Shown here in pieces: positions 42,293-50,583 of a stretch of 64,000 nucleotides of DNA. A program made the translations under genes and the position numbers. Numbering within the stretch: position 1 is the first letter of the stretch; each line of letters begins with the position of its first letter. The notes under the pieces were generated by a model. The model had not been told where the DNA came from, made no database searches, and saw only the letters and a program-made list of their open reading frames with translations. The stretch lies in contig JACKIL010000004.1 of NCBI GenBank assembly GCA_020638525.1, positions 186,001-250,000 of the forward strand. Direction: 5' to 3'. Source of the DNA: Caulobacterales bacterium (GTDB taxonomy: Bacteria > Pseudomonadota > Alphaproteobacteria > Caulobacterales > Parvularculaceae).

Positions 42293-43285
42293 ATGTACGC
42301 CCAGATGGTGAAGTCGACCGGCGAACGCCCGAAGACGCTCGACGAGATGACGCCCGAGGAACGCGCCTTCCAGACGCGCATCGATGCGGACATCAAGATC
42401 GAGCCGAAAGAGTGGATGCCGGAAGGCTATCGCAAGACGCTCATCCGCCAGATTTCGCAGCACGCCCATTCCGAGGTCGTCGGCCAATTGCCTGAGGGCA
42501 ACTGGATCAACCGCGCGCCGACGCTCGACCGCAAGGCGATCCTCATCGCCAAGGTGCAGGACGAAGCGGGCCACGGCCTCTATCTCTATTGCGCGGCGGA
42601 AACGCTCGGCGTGTCGCGCGACGAACTCATTCAGCAACTTCTGACCGGCAAAGCGAAGTATTCGTCGATCTTCAATTATCCGTCGCTCACCTGGGCGGAT
42701 ATCGGCGCGATCGGTTGGCTCGTCGATGGCGCCGCGATCATGAACCAGGTCCAGCTTCAGCGCTGCTCCTACGGCCCTTACAGCCGCGCGATGATCCGCA
42801 TCTGCAAGGAAGAAAGCTTCCACCAGCGCCAGGGCTACGACATCATGATGGCGCTGATGCGCGGCAGCCCGGAGCAGCAGGAAATGGCGCAGGACGCGCT
42901 GAACCGCTGGTGGTGGCCGTCGCTGATGATGTTCGGTCCGTCGGATGCGGACTCCGTTCACTCAGCGCAATCGATGGCGTGGAAAATCAAGCCGGTCGGC
43001 AATGACGAACTGCGCCAGCGCTTCGTCGACCAGACCGTTCCGCAAGCTGAATTTATCGGCCTCAAGGTTCCGGACCCGGAAGTCAAATGGAACGAGGAGC
43101 GGGGCCATTATGATTTCGGCGAAATCGATTGGGAAGAATTCTACCGCGTGCTGAAAGGCGAGGGGCCGTGCAATCGCGAACGCATGGCTGCGCGTCAGAA
43201 GGCGTGGGATGACGGTGAATGGTTCCGCGAGGGGCTGATGGCGCACTCGAAAAAGCGCGCCGCCAAGAAACTCGCAGCGGAGTAA
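42293..43285 (+). CDS. paaA: 1,2-phenylacetyl-CoA epoxidase, catalytic subunit
   Basis: A 330-residue ferritin-like diiron oxygenase subunit that epoxidises the ring of phenylacetyl-CoA. The iron ligands can be placed: Glu61, Glu91-x2-His94 (QDEAGH), Asp145 and Glu174-x2-His177 (CKEESFHQ). NRWWWPSLMMFGP is a family hallmark. It heads the rightward operon paaABCDE. The promoter lies 56 bp upstream with a PaaR-like site; paaB follows after a 137-bp gap containing repeats. Confidence 0.97.
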   Translation: MYAQMVKSTGERPKTLDEMTPEERAFQTRIDADIKIEPKEWMPEGYRKTLIRQISQHAHSEVVGQLPEGNWINRAPTLDRKAILIAKVQDEAGHGLYLYCAAETLGVSRDELIQQLLTGKAKYSSIFNYPSLTWADIGAIGWLVDGAAIMNQVQLQRCSYGPYSRAMIRICKEESFHQRQGYDIMMALMRGSPEQQEMAQDALNRWWWPSLMMFGPSDADSVHSAQSMAWKIKPVGNDELRQRFVDQTVPQAEFIGLKVPDPEVKWNEERGHYDFGEIDWEEFYRVLKGEGPCNRERMAARQKAWDDGEWFREGLMAHSKKRAAKKLAAE

Positions 43286-43287
43286 CA

Positions 43288-43400
43288 AATTCATCCTTCG
43301 AGGCTCGCTTGAGCGAGCTCCTCAGGATGAGGCTGAAGCCAAATTTGAATCCCTCATCTTGAGGCGCCCGCCAAAGGCGGGCTTCCTAAGGATCGAGAAA
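43288..43400. repeat. paired intergenic palindromic elements between paaA and paaB
   Basis: CATCCTTCGAGGCTCGCTT is followed by GAGCGAGCTCCTCAGGATG, a ~40-bp imperfect palindrome (43290-43330). A second related unit, CCTCATCTTGAGGCGCCCG to CGGGCTTCCTAAGGAT, runs to ~43395. The words are like dispersed alphaproteobacterial repeats. They could stabilise or attenuate the paaA mRNA. Confidence 0.6.
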
Positions 43401-43422
43401 AGGACGGGAGTAGGAGACATCA

Positions 43423-43707
43423 ATGTCGAACGAATGGCCGCTTTGGGAAGTTTTCATTCGCGGGCAGCACGGGCTTGCGCACCGGCATGTCGGCAGCCTG
43501 CACGCGCCGGACGCGGAAATGGCGATCAATAACGCTCGCGACGTCTATACGCGCCGCAATGAGGGCGTTTCGATCTGGGTCGTGAAGGCGTCGGACATTT
43601 CGGCGAGCGCGCCGAGCGATAAAGGTCCGCTCTTCGAGCCGTCGAACTCGAAGATCTACCGCCACCCGACCTTTTACGACATCCCCGAAGAAGTCGGACA
43701 CATGTAA
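43423..43707 (+). CDS. paaB: 1,2-phenylacetyl-CoA epoxidase, subunit B
   Basis: A 94-residue subunit of the PaaABCE complex. The sequence WPLWEVFIRGQHGLAHRHVGSLHAPDAEMAINNARDVYTRR is the PaaB signature. It has no cofactor and helps bridge PaaAC units. Its TAA shares a base with the ATG of paaC, indicating coupled translation. Confidence 0.96.
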   Translation: MSNEWPLWEVFIRGQHGLAHRHVGSLHAPDAEMAINNARDVYTRRNEGVSIWVVKASDISASAPSDKGPLFEPSNSKIYRHPTFYDIPEEVGHM

Positions 43708-44462
43708 TGAACGATAACCCGACCATCGAATTCGCCCTGCGCATGGGCGACAACTGCCTTATCCTCGCGCAACAGGTTGGCGCGTGGTGCGGCCATGCGC
43801 CGGTCGTCGAGGAAGACATTGCATTCGCCAATGTCGCGCTCGACCTCATCGGCCAGACGAAACTCTGGCTCGGTTACGCCGGCGAACTTGAAGGCAAGGG
43901 GCGCAGCGCGGACGATCTCGCTTTCCTGCGCGACGTTCGCCAGTTCCGCAATTGCCTGCTCGTCGAGCAGCCGAACGATGAATTTGCAAAGGCGTTGATG
44001 CGCCAGTTCCTCTTCGACGCCTGGCATCACCCGATGCTGACGGCGCTGACGAAGTCGAGCAATGCGCGCATCGCCGAGATTGCGGAGAAGTCCGTCAAGG
44101 AAGTCTCCTATCATCTCGAACGCTCGCACGATCTCATCACGCGTCTTGGCGACGGCTCGCCAGAGAGCCACGCGAAGATGCAGGAAGCGCTTAACGATCT
44201 CTGGCGTTTCACCGGCGAACTGATGACGCCGGACAGCGTCGACGAAGCGCTGGCGGCCGATGGCGCTGCGCCTGAACTTTCGGACATTCAGGCCGAGTAC
44301 ACGGCCTACATGCGCAGCGCGCTCGAGGAAGCAACGCTCGTGGCGCCTGAAAAGGTCCACATGTATCAGGGCGGCAAGACGGGCGTTCACACCGAAAAGC
44401 TCGGCCACCTCGTCGCCGAAATGCAATGGATGCAGCGGGCCTACCCGGGCCTCAAGTGGTAG
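43707..44462 (+). CDS. paaC: 1,2-phenylacetyl-CoA epoxidase, structural subunit C
   Basis: A 251-residue ferritin-fold partner of PaaA. DIAFANVALDLIGQTKLWLGYAGE and RQFLFDAWHHPML are typical, and EVSYHLERSHDLITRLGDGS marks the C-subunit. It is catalytically silent in the known complex and stabilises PaaA. It overlaps paaB by one base and lies 4 bp before paaD. Confidence 0.95.
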   Translation: MNDNPTIEFALRMGDNCLILAQQVGAWCGHAPVVEEDIAFANVALDLIGQTKLWLGYAGELEGKGRSADDLAFLRDVRQFRNCLLVEQPNDEFAKALMRQFLFDAWHHPMLTALTKSSNARIAEIAEKSVKEVSYHLERSHDLITRLGDGSPESHAKMQEALNDLWRFTGELMTPDSVDEALAADGAAPELSDIQAEYTAYMRSALEEATLVAPEKVHMYQGGKTGVHTEKLGHLVAEMQWMQRAYPGLKW

Positions 44463-44466
44463 CGAC

Positions 44467-44970
44467 ATGAGCGCCCTCGCGACGAAACCTTCGACAGACG
44501 ATGTCTGGGGCTGGCTCGAGGAAGTGCCGGACCCGGAGATCCCGGCGGTCTCCGTCGTCGATCTCGGCATCGTCCGCGACGTCGAGTGGAAGGGCGGCAC
44601 GCTCGTCGTCACCGTGACGCCGACTTATTCCGGCTGCCCGGCGACGTCTTTCATCTCGCGCGCGATTGAAATGGCGATCCGCGCGCGGGGCATTGACGAT
44701 CTCAAGATGGAGACGCGGATCTCGCCTGCGTGGACGACCGACTGGATCAGCGACGCAGGCCGCGAGAAACTCCGCGAATTCGGCATCGCGCCGCCAGTCG
44801 GGGGCGCTGCCTCCTGCGCCGGCGCGCTCAAGGTTCCGCCAGTCGTGACGTGCCCGCGTTGCGGTTCGACGCATACGGAACGTGTAAGCCAGTTTGGCTC
44901 GACGCCATGCAAGGCGAGCTATCGTTGCCTCGATTGCCTGGAGCCTTTCGACTACTTCAAGAGTTTCTGA
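44467..44970 (+). CDS. paaD: PaaD, MIP18/DUF59-type maturation factor
   Basis: A 167-residue protein. The N-terminal DUF59 domain (VPDPEIPAVSVVDLGIVRDV, TYSGCPATSF with the conserved Cys) is followed by a zinc-ribbon-like C-terminus with CPRCG and CLDC. PaaD is thought to insert or repair the metal cofactors of the epoxidase, in the manner of Fe-S assembly factors. The start at 44467 is 4 bp after paaC; a longer frame from 44260 is a shadow. Confidence 0.94.
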   Translation: MSALATKPSTDDVWGWLEEVPDPEIPAVSVVDLGIVRDVEWKGGTLVVTVTPTYSGCPATSFISRAIEMAIRARGIDDLKMETRISPAWTTDWISDAGREKLREFGIAPPVGGAASCAGALKVPPVVTCPRCGSTHTERVSQFGSTPCKASYRCLDCLEPFDYFKSF

Positions 44971-44994
44971 TTTTTTCAACCGAGCAGACGCATC

Positions 44995-46068
44995 ATGGCC
45001 CATTTCTACCCTCTCAGTGTGACTGATATCCGCCGCGAGACGCGTGATTCCGTCGTCGTGACGCTTGAGCCGCGGGCGGAAGACCGCGCCGATTTCAATT
45101 TCATTCAAGGTCAGTACCTGACCTTCCGCAGGAAGTTCGACGGCGAAGAGCTGCGCCGGTCCTATTCGATTTGCGCGGGACGCGATGAAGGCGTTTTGCG
45201 CGTCGGTATCAAAAAGGTCGCAGACGGATGGTTTTCAAGCTGGGCGAATGATGAGCTGAAAGTCGGGGACACGCTTGAAGCGATGAAGCCTATGGGCGCC
45301 TTCCACGTTCCGCTCGAACCGGAGCGCGCGCGCCATTATCTCGGTTTCGCCGGCGGCAGCGGCATTACGCCGGTCATCAGCATCATCAAAACGGTTCTGA
45401 AAGAAGAACCGCAAGCGACGTTCACGCTCGTCTATGGCAACCGTTCGGCCAACGCGATCATGTTCCGCGAAGAGCTTGAAGACCTCAAAAACGAGTATAT
45501 GGGCCGGCTTAACATCATCCATATTCTCGAAACGGAAGCCGATATCGACCTCTTCAGCGGACTCCTGACGCGTGAAAAGTGCGACGCGCTGTTCGGGCGC
45601 TGGGTGAATGTCGCGGGCGCCGATGTCGCGTTCATCTGTGGCCCCGAACCGATGATGCTGACGATCGCAGAGGCGCTGAAGGCGCACGGGCTGCCGGAGA
45701 ACAAGATCAAGTTCGAGCTCTTCGCTTCTGCGCGACCCGGAAAGGCGAAGAAAGAAACCGCCAATGGCAAGGCCGCTGCGTCAGGCGCGACCTGTCAGGC
45801 GACGATCATCATGGATGGCATCCGCCGCACCGTCGAAATGCCAAAGACCGGCCAGTCCGTTCTTGAAGCGGCGATCGCCGCCGGGCTCGACGCGCCTTTC
45901 GCCTGCAAGGCGGGCGTCTGCTCGACCTGCCGGGCGAAAGTCATCGAAGGCGAGAGCGAGATGGAAGCGAACTACGCCCTTGAAGATTACGAAGTCGAGC
46001 GCGGTTACGTGCTCACCTGCCAGTGCCACCCGTTGAGCGACAAAATCGTCGTCGACTACGATCAGTGA
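44995..46068 (+). CDS. paaE: 1,2-phenylacetyl-CoA epoxidase, reductase subunit
   Basis: A 357-residue flavoprotein passing electrons from NADPH to the diiron centre. An FAD/NAD ferredoxin-reductase module (~1-240; RRSYSICAG, GGSGITPVISI, CGPEPMML) is fused to a plant-type [2Fe-2S] domain (~262-357) with ligands in CKAGVCSTCRAK and the distal Cys in LTCQCHP. It lies in the paaABCDE operon. Confidence 0.96.
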   Translation: MAHFYPLSVTDIRRETRDSVVVTLEPRAEDRADFNFIQGQYLTFRRKFDGEELRRSYSICAGRDEGVLRVGIKKVADGWFSSWANDELKVGDTLEAMKPMGAFHVPLEPERARHYLGFAGGSGITPVISIIKTVLKEEPQATFTLVYGNRSANAIMFREELEDLKNEYMGRLNIIHILETEADIDLFSGLLTREKCDALFGRWVNVAGADVAFICGPEPMMLTIAEALKAHGLPENKIKFELFASARPGKAKKETANGKAAASGATCQATIIMDGIRRTVEMPKTGQSVLEAAIAAGLDAPFACKAGVCSTCRAKVIEGESEMEANYALEDYEVERGYVLTCQCHPLSDKIVVDYDQ

Positions 46069-46075
46069 GGGCGCC

Positions 46076-46831
46076 ATGAGCGAAGATGCTGCGATCCTCG
46101 ACTACCTCGCCAAAGGCGGGAAACTGACATCGCCGGACAATGCGCCGTCGCGCTATCGCGCCGAACTGATGCGCGTCATGGCGAGCTTCGTTGACTCCGA
46201 ACTTGCTGGCGCTGCCGGCTTCGCAGACCTCATCAACGAAGCGCCAGGTATCGGCGAGAAGACGGCCGCCGCACGGATCGTTCTTGAAAAGATTGATCAC
46301 GCCGTGCGCGTGCTCGACATCATGGGCGAATTCGGCGCGAACATTGCGCGTTACCAATCCGTGCACCCGTGGGCGTCGCGGATCGGGCGTCACGAAGATA
46401 TCGGCGCGACGCGACGCGAAGGCGACATGCGCCTCAACGTTTTCCACTATCCGCTCGAAGGTTGGACGGACGCGGTGACGATGAACGTCCTTATGGGGCG
46501 CGCCACCGTCATTCAGCTCACGGAACTTGCGCGCTGCTCCTATCAGCCGCTTGCTGAGGCGTTTCAATCGATCCTTCCGGAAGAGGCGCGTCACGCCGAG
46601 CTTGGGGAGGAGGGGCTGCTGCGGCTCGCCGCCAGCGGCGTCGGCGCGAAGAAGGCGATCCGCGAGTCTGTCGACTACTGGCGCCCGCGCGTCGCTGCGA
46701 GCTTCGGCGGGGCGGATTCTCCGCGTTTCGCCATGCTGAAACGCTTCGGCCTGCGCCATAACCCGAACGACGCGCTCTTGACCGAGTGGAGCGCTTCGGT
46801 CGATCAATGCCTCTCGAAAATCGACGCGTAG
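46076..46831 (+). CDS. extra ferritin-like Paa family (PF05138-type) protein
   Basis: A 251-residue paralog of PaaA/PaaC that is not one of the standard subunits. By position against PaaA, likely metal ligands are Glu42, Glu71-x2-Asp74 (EKIDH, where PaaA has Glu-x2-His), Asp132 and Glu170-x2-His173 (EEARHAELG). The site is therefore nearly complete, unlike that of PaaC. It sits 7 bp after paaE and 49 bp before paaH, so it belongs to the catabolic operon. It may be an alternative oxygenase or hydroxylase subunit, or a scaffold. The role is unknown. Confidence 0.8.
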   Translation: MSEDAAILDYLAKGGKLTSPDNAPSRYRAELMRVMASFVDSELAGAAGFADLINEAPGIGEKTAAARIVLEKIDHAVRVLDIMGEFGANIARYQSVHPWASRIGRHEDIGATRREGDMRLNVFHYPLEGWTDAVTMNVLMGRATVIQLTELARCSYQPLAEAFQSILPEEARHAELGEEGLLRLAASGVGAKKAIRESVDYWRPRVAASFGGADSPRFAMLKRFGLRHNPNDALLTEWSASVDQCLSKIDA

Positions 46832-46880
46832 CGCCGCCGGGCGCTGCGCGTGGCGGAAATCCGGGACAGGCAAGAGCGAC

Positions 46881-48365
46881 ATGTTGAATGAAACGATCAT
46901 CGTCGGCGTGTGCGGAGCCGGCGCGATGGGCGCCGGCATTGCGCAAGTCGCAGCACAGGCAGGCCACAGAGTGGTCGTGCTCGACCAGAACGACGAAGCG
47001 CTGGGGCGCGGGCGCGCCGTCGTCGCAAAAGGTGCGGAAGCGCTTCTGAAGCGCGGCAAGATTTCTGAAGACGAAGCGAAAGCGCTCAACGCGCGCGTTG
47101 AGTGGACGACGGATGTCGCAGCGCTCGGCGATTGCGGTCTCATCATCGAGGCGATCATCGAACGCGCGGACGCCAAGCAGGGCCTCTTCGCCAAACTCGA
47201 AGAAGCGACGGGCGGGCGCGCTGTGCTCGCGACGAACACATCGTCGCTGTCGGTTACGAGCCTTGCGGCGAGCCTCAAGCGGCCGAAAGCATTCATGGGG
47301 CTGCACTTCTTCAACCCCGCGCCCGTGATGAAGCTTGTCGAAGTCGTCTGCGGCATGGAGACGGATCAGGCGCTCGCCGACGAGGCGCTGAAGCTGATGG
47401 AAGGCTGGGGCAAGGTCGCCGTGAAAGCGCGCGATGTTCCCGGCTTCATCGTCAACCGCGTCGCGCGGCCCTATTACGGCGAAGGCTGGCGCGCGTTTGA
47501 AGAAGGCGCGGCTGACCCCGCGAGCCTCGATTTTCTCTATCGCGATCTTGCGGGCTTCCGCATGGGTCCCTTCGAACTCGGCGACCTTATCGGACACGAC
47601 ATCAACACGGCGGCGGCGAAGTCGGTCTACGATTCTTATTTCGGCCGCACGCGGTTCGTTCCCTCTCTCGCGCAAGGCCAGCTCGCTGCGGCGGGCATGC
47701 TCGGCCGCAAGACGGGCAAGGGCGTTTACGATTATTCGGAAGGCGCGAGCGCGCCAGCGCCCGCCTTCGCCGATGGTGTCGATAAGCCATCCGCGACGGT
47801 GCGCCTTTCATCGGGCGCGGAAGCCCTGAAGGCGCTTCTCGCGGCCGCCGGCGTTCCTTATGCGGAGGATAAGGCTCTTCCAGCCGGCTATGCGGAACTC
47901 GATGGCGTGCTTATCGGCTTTACGTGTGGGCGCACGGCGAGCGACCTTCGTGCGGAATTTGGCAAGCGCTTCGCGCTGATTGACTGGGTGCGCGATGCGA
48001 AATCCGCTAGCGCGCTCGGGCTCGCCGGGTGCTGCAATGGCGCGCGCAAGGCGGGCCTTGCTTTCGCGGCGCTGTGCGGGAAGAGGGCGATCATCCTGAA
48101 AGACAGGCCGGGTCTCGTCGTTTTCCGCACGCTCTTGCAGCTTGCGAACTGCGCTGGCGACGCCGTGCGCGATCTCGTCGCCGAGGCAGAGTCGATCGAC
48201 CGCGCGATGATCAACGGCGTCAACTATCCCTTCGGGCCGATGGCCTGGGCGAAGGAGTTCGGCTTCGCTCGCGTCGTCGCGGCGCTCGATGCGATTGCGG
48301 ATGAAACGGGCGAAGCGCTCTATCGCCCATCCGAAGCGCTGCGCGCGCTTGCGAGGAATGAATAA
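46881..48365 (+). CDS. paaH: 3-hydroxyadipyl-CoA dehydrogenase
   Basis: A 494-residue NAD-dependent dehydrogenase. The Rossmann start GVCGAGAMGAGIAQVAAQAGH (8-28) is followed by ATNTSSLSVT and GLHFFNPAPVMKLVEV, then two C-terminal 3HCDH domains, the second degenerate, as in PaaH proteins (longer than FadN-type 280-residue enzymes). It oxidises the hydroxyl formed by PaaF. Its TAA shares a base with the ATG of paaF. Confidence 0.94.
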   Translation: MLNETIIVGVCGAGAMGAGIAQVAAQAGHRVVVLDQNDEALGRGRAVVAKGAEALLKRGKISEDEAKALNARVEWTTDVAALGDCGLIIEAIIERADAKQGLFAKLEEATGGRAVLATNTSSLSVTSLAASLKRPKAFMGLHFFNPAPVMKLVEVVCGMETDQALADEALKLMEGWGKVAVKARDVPGFIVNRVARPYYGEGWRAFEEGAADPASLDFLYRDLAGFRMGPFELGDLIGHDINTAAAKSVYDSYFGRTRFVPSLAQGQLAAAGMLGRKTGKGVYDYSEGASAPAPAFADGVDKPSATVRLSSGAEALKALLAAAGVPYAEDKALPAGYAELDGVLIGFTCGRTASDLRAEFGKRFALIDWVRDAKSASALGLAGCCNGARKAGLAFAALCGKRAIILKDRPGLVVFRTLLQLANCAGDAVRDLVAEAESIDRAMINGVNYPFGPMAWAKEFGFARVVAALDAIADETGEALYRPSEALRALARNE

Positions 48366-49150
48366 TGACAGCGGAAGAAGAACACGAACTCCTCATCGAA
48401 GCGCCGGCGCCGGGCGTCAGGCTGCTTCGGCTCAACCGGCCAATGAAGCGCAATGCGCTTGCGACGCCTTTGCTGCGCCTCATCGCCGATGCGCTCGCTG
48501 CAGGCGATGAAGACCCGAGCGTGCGCGCTTTCGTCATCACCGGCGGCGACAAGATTTTCGCGGCAGGCGCCGACATCAACGAGATGGCCCCGAAGCAGGC
48601 GCCGGATTCGCTCGCCGATGTTCGGCCCCTTCTATGGGCGCGTATCCGCAAGACTCGCAAGCCCATTGTCGCGGCGGTTGAAGGCTGGTGCCTTGGCGCC
48701 GGGAACGAGCTGCTTCTTTGCTGCGATATCGCCGTCGCTTCTTCATCGGCGAAGTTCGGCCAGCCCGAAACCAATCTCGGCATCATTCCGGGCGCCGGCG
48801 GCGGGGCGACTCTTGCGCGCATTGTCGGGCGCTCGCGCGCGATGAAAATGGTGCTGACGGGCGCCGCCATCACGGCGGAAGAAGCGCTTTCCTACGGGCT
48901 CATCGCCGAAATCTCCGCGCCTGAAAAAGCGACGGAGCGCGCAATCGAGCTCGCAGGCGAAATCGCCGTGCGCGCGCCGCTCGCCATGCAGCAGGCGAAA
49001 GCCGTCGTCAACGCGGCCTTCGACATGCCGCACGACGCGCATCTCGCCTTCGAGCGTCAGGCGTTTTCGCTTCTGTTCTCGACGGAAGACAAAAAGGAAG
49101 GCGTTTCCGCCTTCCTTGAAAAGAGAACGCCCGACTGGAAGGGCAAATAG
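48365..49150 (+). CDS. paaF: 2,3-dehydroadipyl-CoA hydratase
   Basis: A 261-residue crotonase. Unlike PaaG, both hydratase glutamates are present: Glu115 (AGNELLLCC) and Glu135 (GQPETNLGIIPGAGG). FAAGADINEM forms the oxyanion hole. It hydrates 2,3-dehydroadipyl-CoA for PaaH. It is the last gene of the rightward operon; a repeat-rich 176-bp gap follows. Confidence 0.92.
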   Translation: MTAEEEHELLIEAPAPGVRLLRLNRPMKRNALATPLLRLIADALAAGDEDPSVRAFVITGGDKIFAAGADINEMAPKQAPDSLADVRPLLWARIRKTRKPIVAAVEGWCLGAGNELLLCCDIAVASSSAKFGQPETNLGIIPGAGGGATLARIVGRSRAMKMVLTGAAITAEEALSYGLIAEISAPEKATERAIELAGEIAVRAPLAMQQAKAVVNAAFDMPHDAHLAFERQAFSLLFSTEDKKEGVSAFLEKRTPDWKGK

Positions 49151-49170
49151 GTTCGTCTTCACACAGAACA

Positions 49171-49319
49171 GTTCCCTCCCTTGAAAAGGGAGGGTTAGGG
49201 AGGGTTCATTTCTGACTCTCCCCACAAGCACGCGCTGCTGCGGAACCCTCCCTTTCGGCCAATTCCAGCTTTGCTTACGCAAAGCTGGGGCCTCAAGCCC
49301 TCCCTTTTTAAGGGAGGGT
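49171..49319. repeat. GGGAGGG-type palindromic repeats after paaF
   Basis: CCCTCCC-TTGAAAA-GGGAGGG (49175-49195), a GGGAGGGTT tandem, and CCCTCCC-TTTTTAA-GGGAGGG (49300-49318) flank AGCTTTGCTTACGCAAAGCT (49269-49288), itself a palindrome. The gap separates convergent paaF and the aminotransferase gene; the hairpins with T-rich loops may act as bidirectional terminators. Confidence 0.6.
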
Positions 49320-49326
49320 AAGAAGA

Positions 49327-50520
49327 TTAAGCGCCCGTCACGTCGCGATAGGCGCTGACGAGATGCTCGACATTGTTCGCATTGACGCCGCAGAGGTTGA
49401 TGCGGCCGGCTGACGTCATATAGACGCCATGCTTTTCGATGATCGCTTTCACTTCGTCCGGCGTGATCGGCATCAGAGAGAACATGCCGTTCTGGCTCTG
49501 AATGAATGAAAGACGGTTGCCGAGGCCGATTTTCTCCGCCGTTTCGACGATGAGGCGGCGATTGCCGCGAACCGTCGCGCACATCTCGGTGAGTTCGTCG
49601 CGCCACATCTTCGACAGTTCCGGAGAATTGAGGATCTCGGCGACGATCAGGCCGCCATGCGCCGGCGGCAGCGAATAGCTGGTGCGCGCGACATTGATGG
49701 CGTGCGATTTCACGGCGTTCGCGCGGTCGGCGTCCGGGCCGACGGCGATGAAAGCGCCTGTGCGCTCGCGATAGAGCCCGAAATTTTTCGAGCAGGAATA
49801 GGTGATAAGCACTTCCGGCAGACGGCGCGCGAATTCGCGGACCATATAGGCGTCGCTCTCAAGATCTTTCGCAAAGCCATGATAGGCGAAGTCGATGAGC
49901 GGCAGGAAACCGCGATCGAGCGCTGTCTCCGCGAGCGTGTCGATCTGCGCCTTCGTGAGGTCCGAGCCGGTCGGGTTGTGGCAGCCGCCATGGAGGAGCA
50001 GCACATCTTTCGGGCCGAGCTCCTTCACGGCCTCATGGAAAGCTTCGAAGTCGATGCTCGCCGAGGCGTGGTCGTAATAGGGGATCATCGAGATCTCGAC
50101 CCCTGCGGCCGAAAGCAGCGGCTTGTGGTTCGGCCAGGTCGGATCGCCGATCGAGATGCCCTGCGCGCCCGCGCGCTTCAGAACGCCGCCCGCCAGCATG
50201 AGCGAGCCCGAGCCGCCGGGCGCCTGAACGGCCGCCGCGCGGCCCGATTTCACGATGTCGCTGTCGGCGCCGAAGACGAGGTTCAAAATGGCGGATGCAA
50301 AACCCGCTGCGCCTTCGCCGGCCGTGTAGGATTTCGTCTTCTCGCCGGCGTCGACAATCGCCTGCGCCTGAGAAACTGCCTTCATCACCGGCGTACGGCC
50401 GTCGAGCGTGCGGAAGACGCCAACGCCGAGGTCAATCTTCTTCGTTCGCGGATCTTCCTGATAGGCCTTGGTCAGGCCGAGGATCGGATCGGGCGGCAGA
50501 AGCTTGATATCGGCGAACAT
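49327..50520 (-). CDS. aromatic/aspartate aminotransferase (class I, AspC/TyrB type)
   Basis: A 397-residue PLP enzyme. The Schiff-base lysine is Lys245 in YSCSKNFGLYRERTG, with the NPTG motif at 182-185 (HGGCHNPTGSDLT) and YTAGEGAAGFASAI at 65-78. This branch transaminates aspartate and aromatic amino acids. Its place beside the indolepyruvate-type oxidoreductase and the paa operon suggests it forms phenylpyruvate from phenylalanine. It is 63 bp downstream of that gene and could be cotranscribed. Confidence 0.9.
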   Translation of the reverse strand: MFADIKLLPPDPILGLTKAYQEDPRTKKIDLGVGVFRTLDGRTPVMKAVSQAQAIVDAGEKTKSYTAGEGAAGFASAILNLVFGADSDIVKSGRAAAVQAPGGSGSLMLAGGVLKRAGAQGISIGDPTWPNHKPLLSAAGVEISMIPYYDHASASIDFEAFHEAVKELGPKDVLLLHGGCHNPTGSDLTKAQIDTLAETALDRGFLPLIDFAYHGFAKDLESDAYMVREFARRLPEVLITYSCSKNFGLYRERTGAFIAVGPDADRANAVKSHAINVARTSYSLPPAHGGLIVAEILNSPELSKMWRDELTEMCATVRGNRRLIVETAEKIGLGNRLSFIQSQNGMFSLMPITPDEVKAIIEKHGVYMTSAGRINLCGVNANNVEHLVSAYRDVTGA

Positions 50521-50583
50521 GACAGCGTCATCCCCAGTTGAATGGCCCAGTTGAATGGCCGCTCGCGTCCGGCGAACCTTTCG

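Noticed and set aside
46013..47356. 447-residue open frame on the minus strand
   Set aside because: Antisense to paaE's end, the extra Paa paralog and paaH; composition is that of a shadow frame.
49171..49319. CRISPR-like repeat array
   Set aside because: The repeats are only GGGAGGG/CCCTCCC palindromes with irregular spacing and no spacers of constant length.
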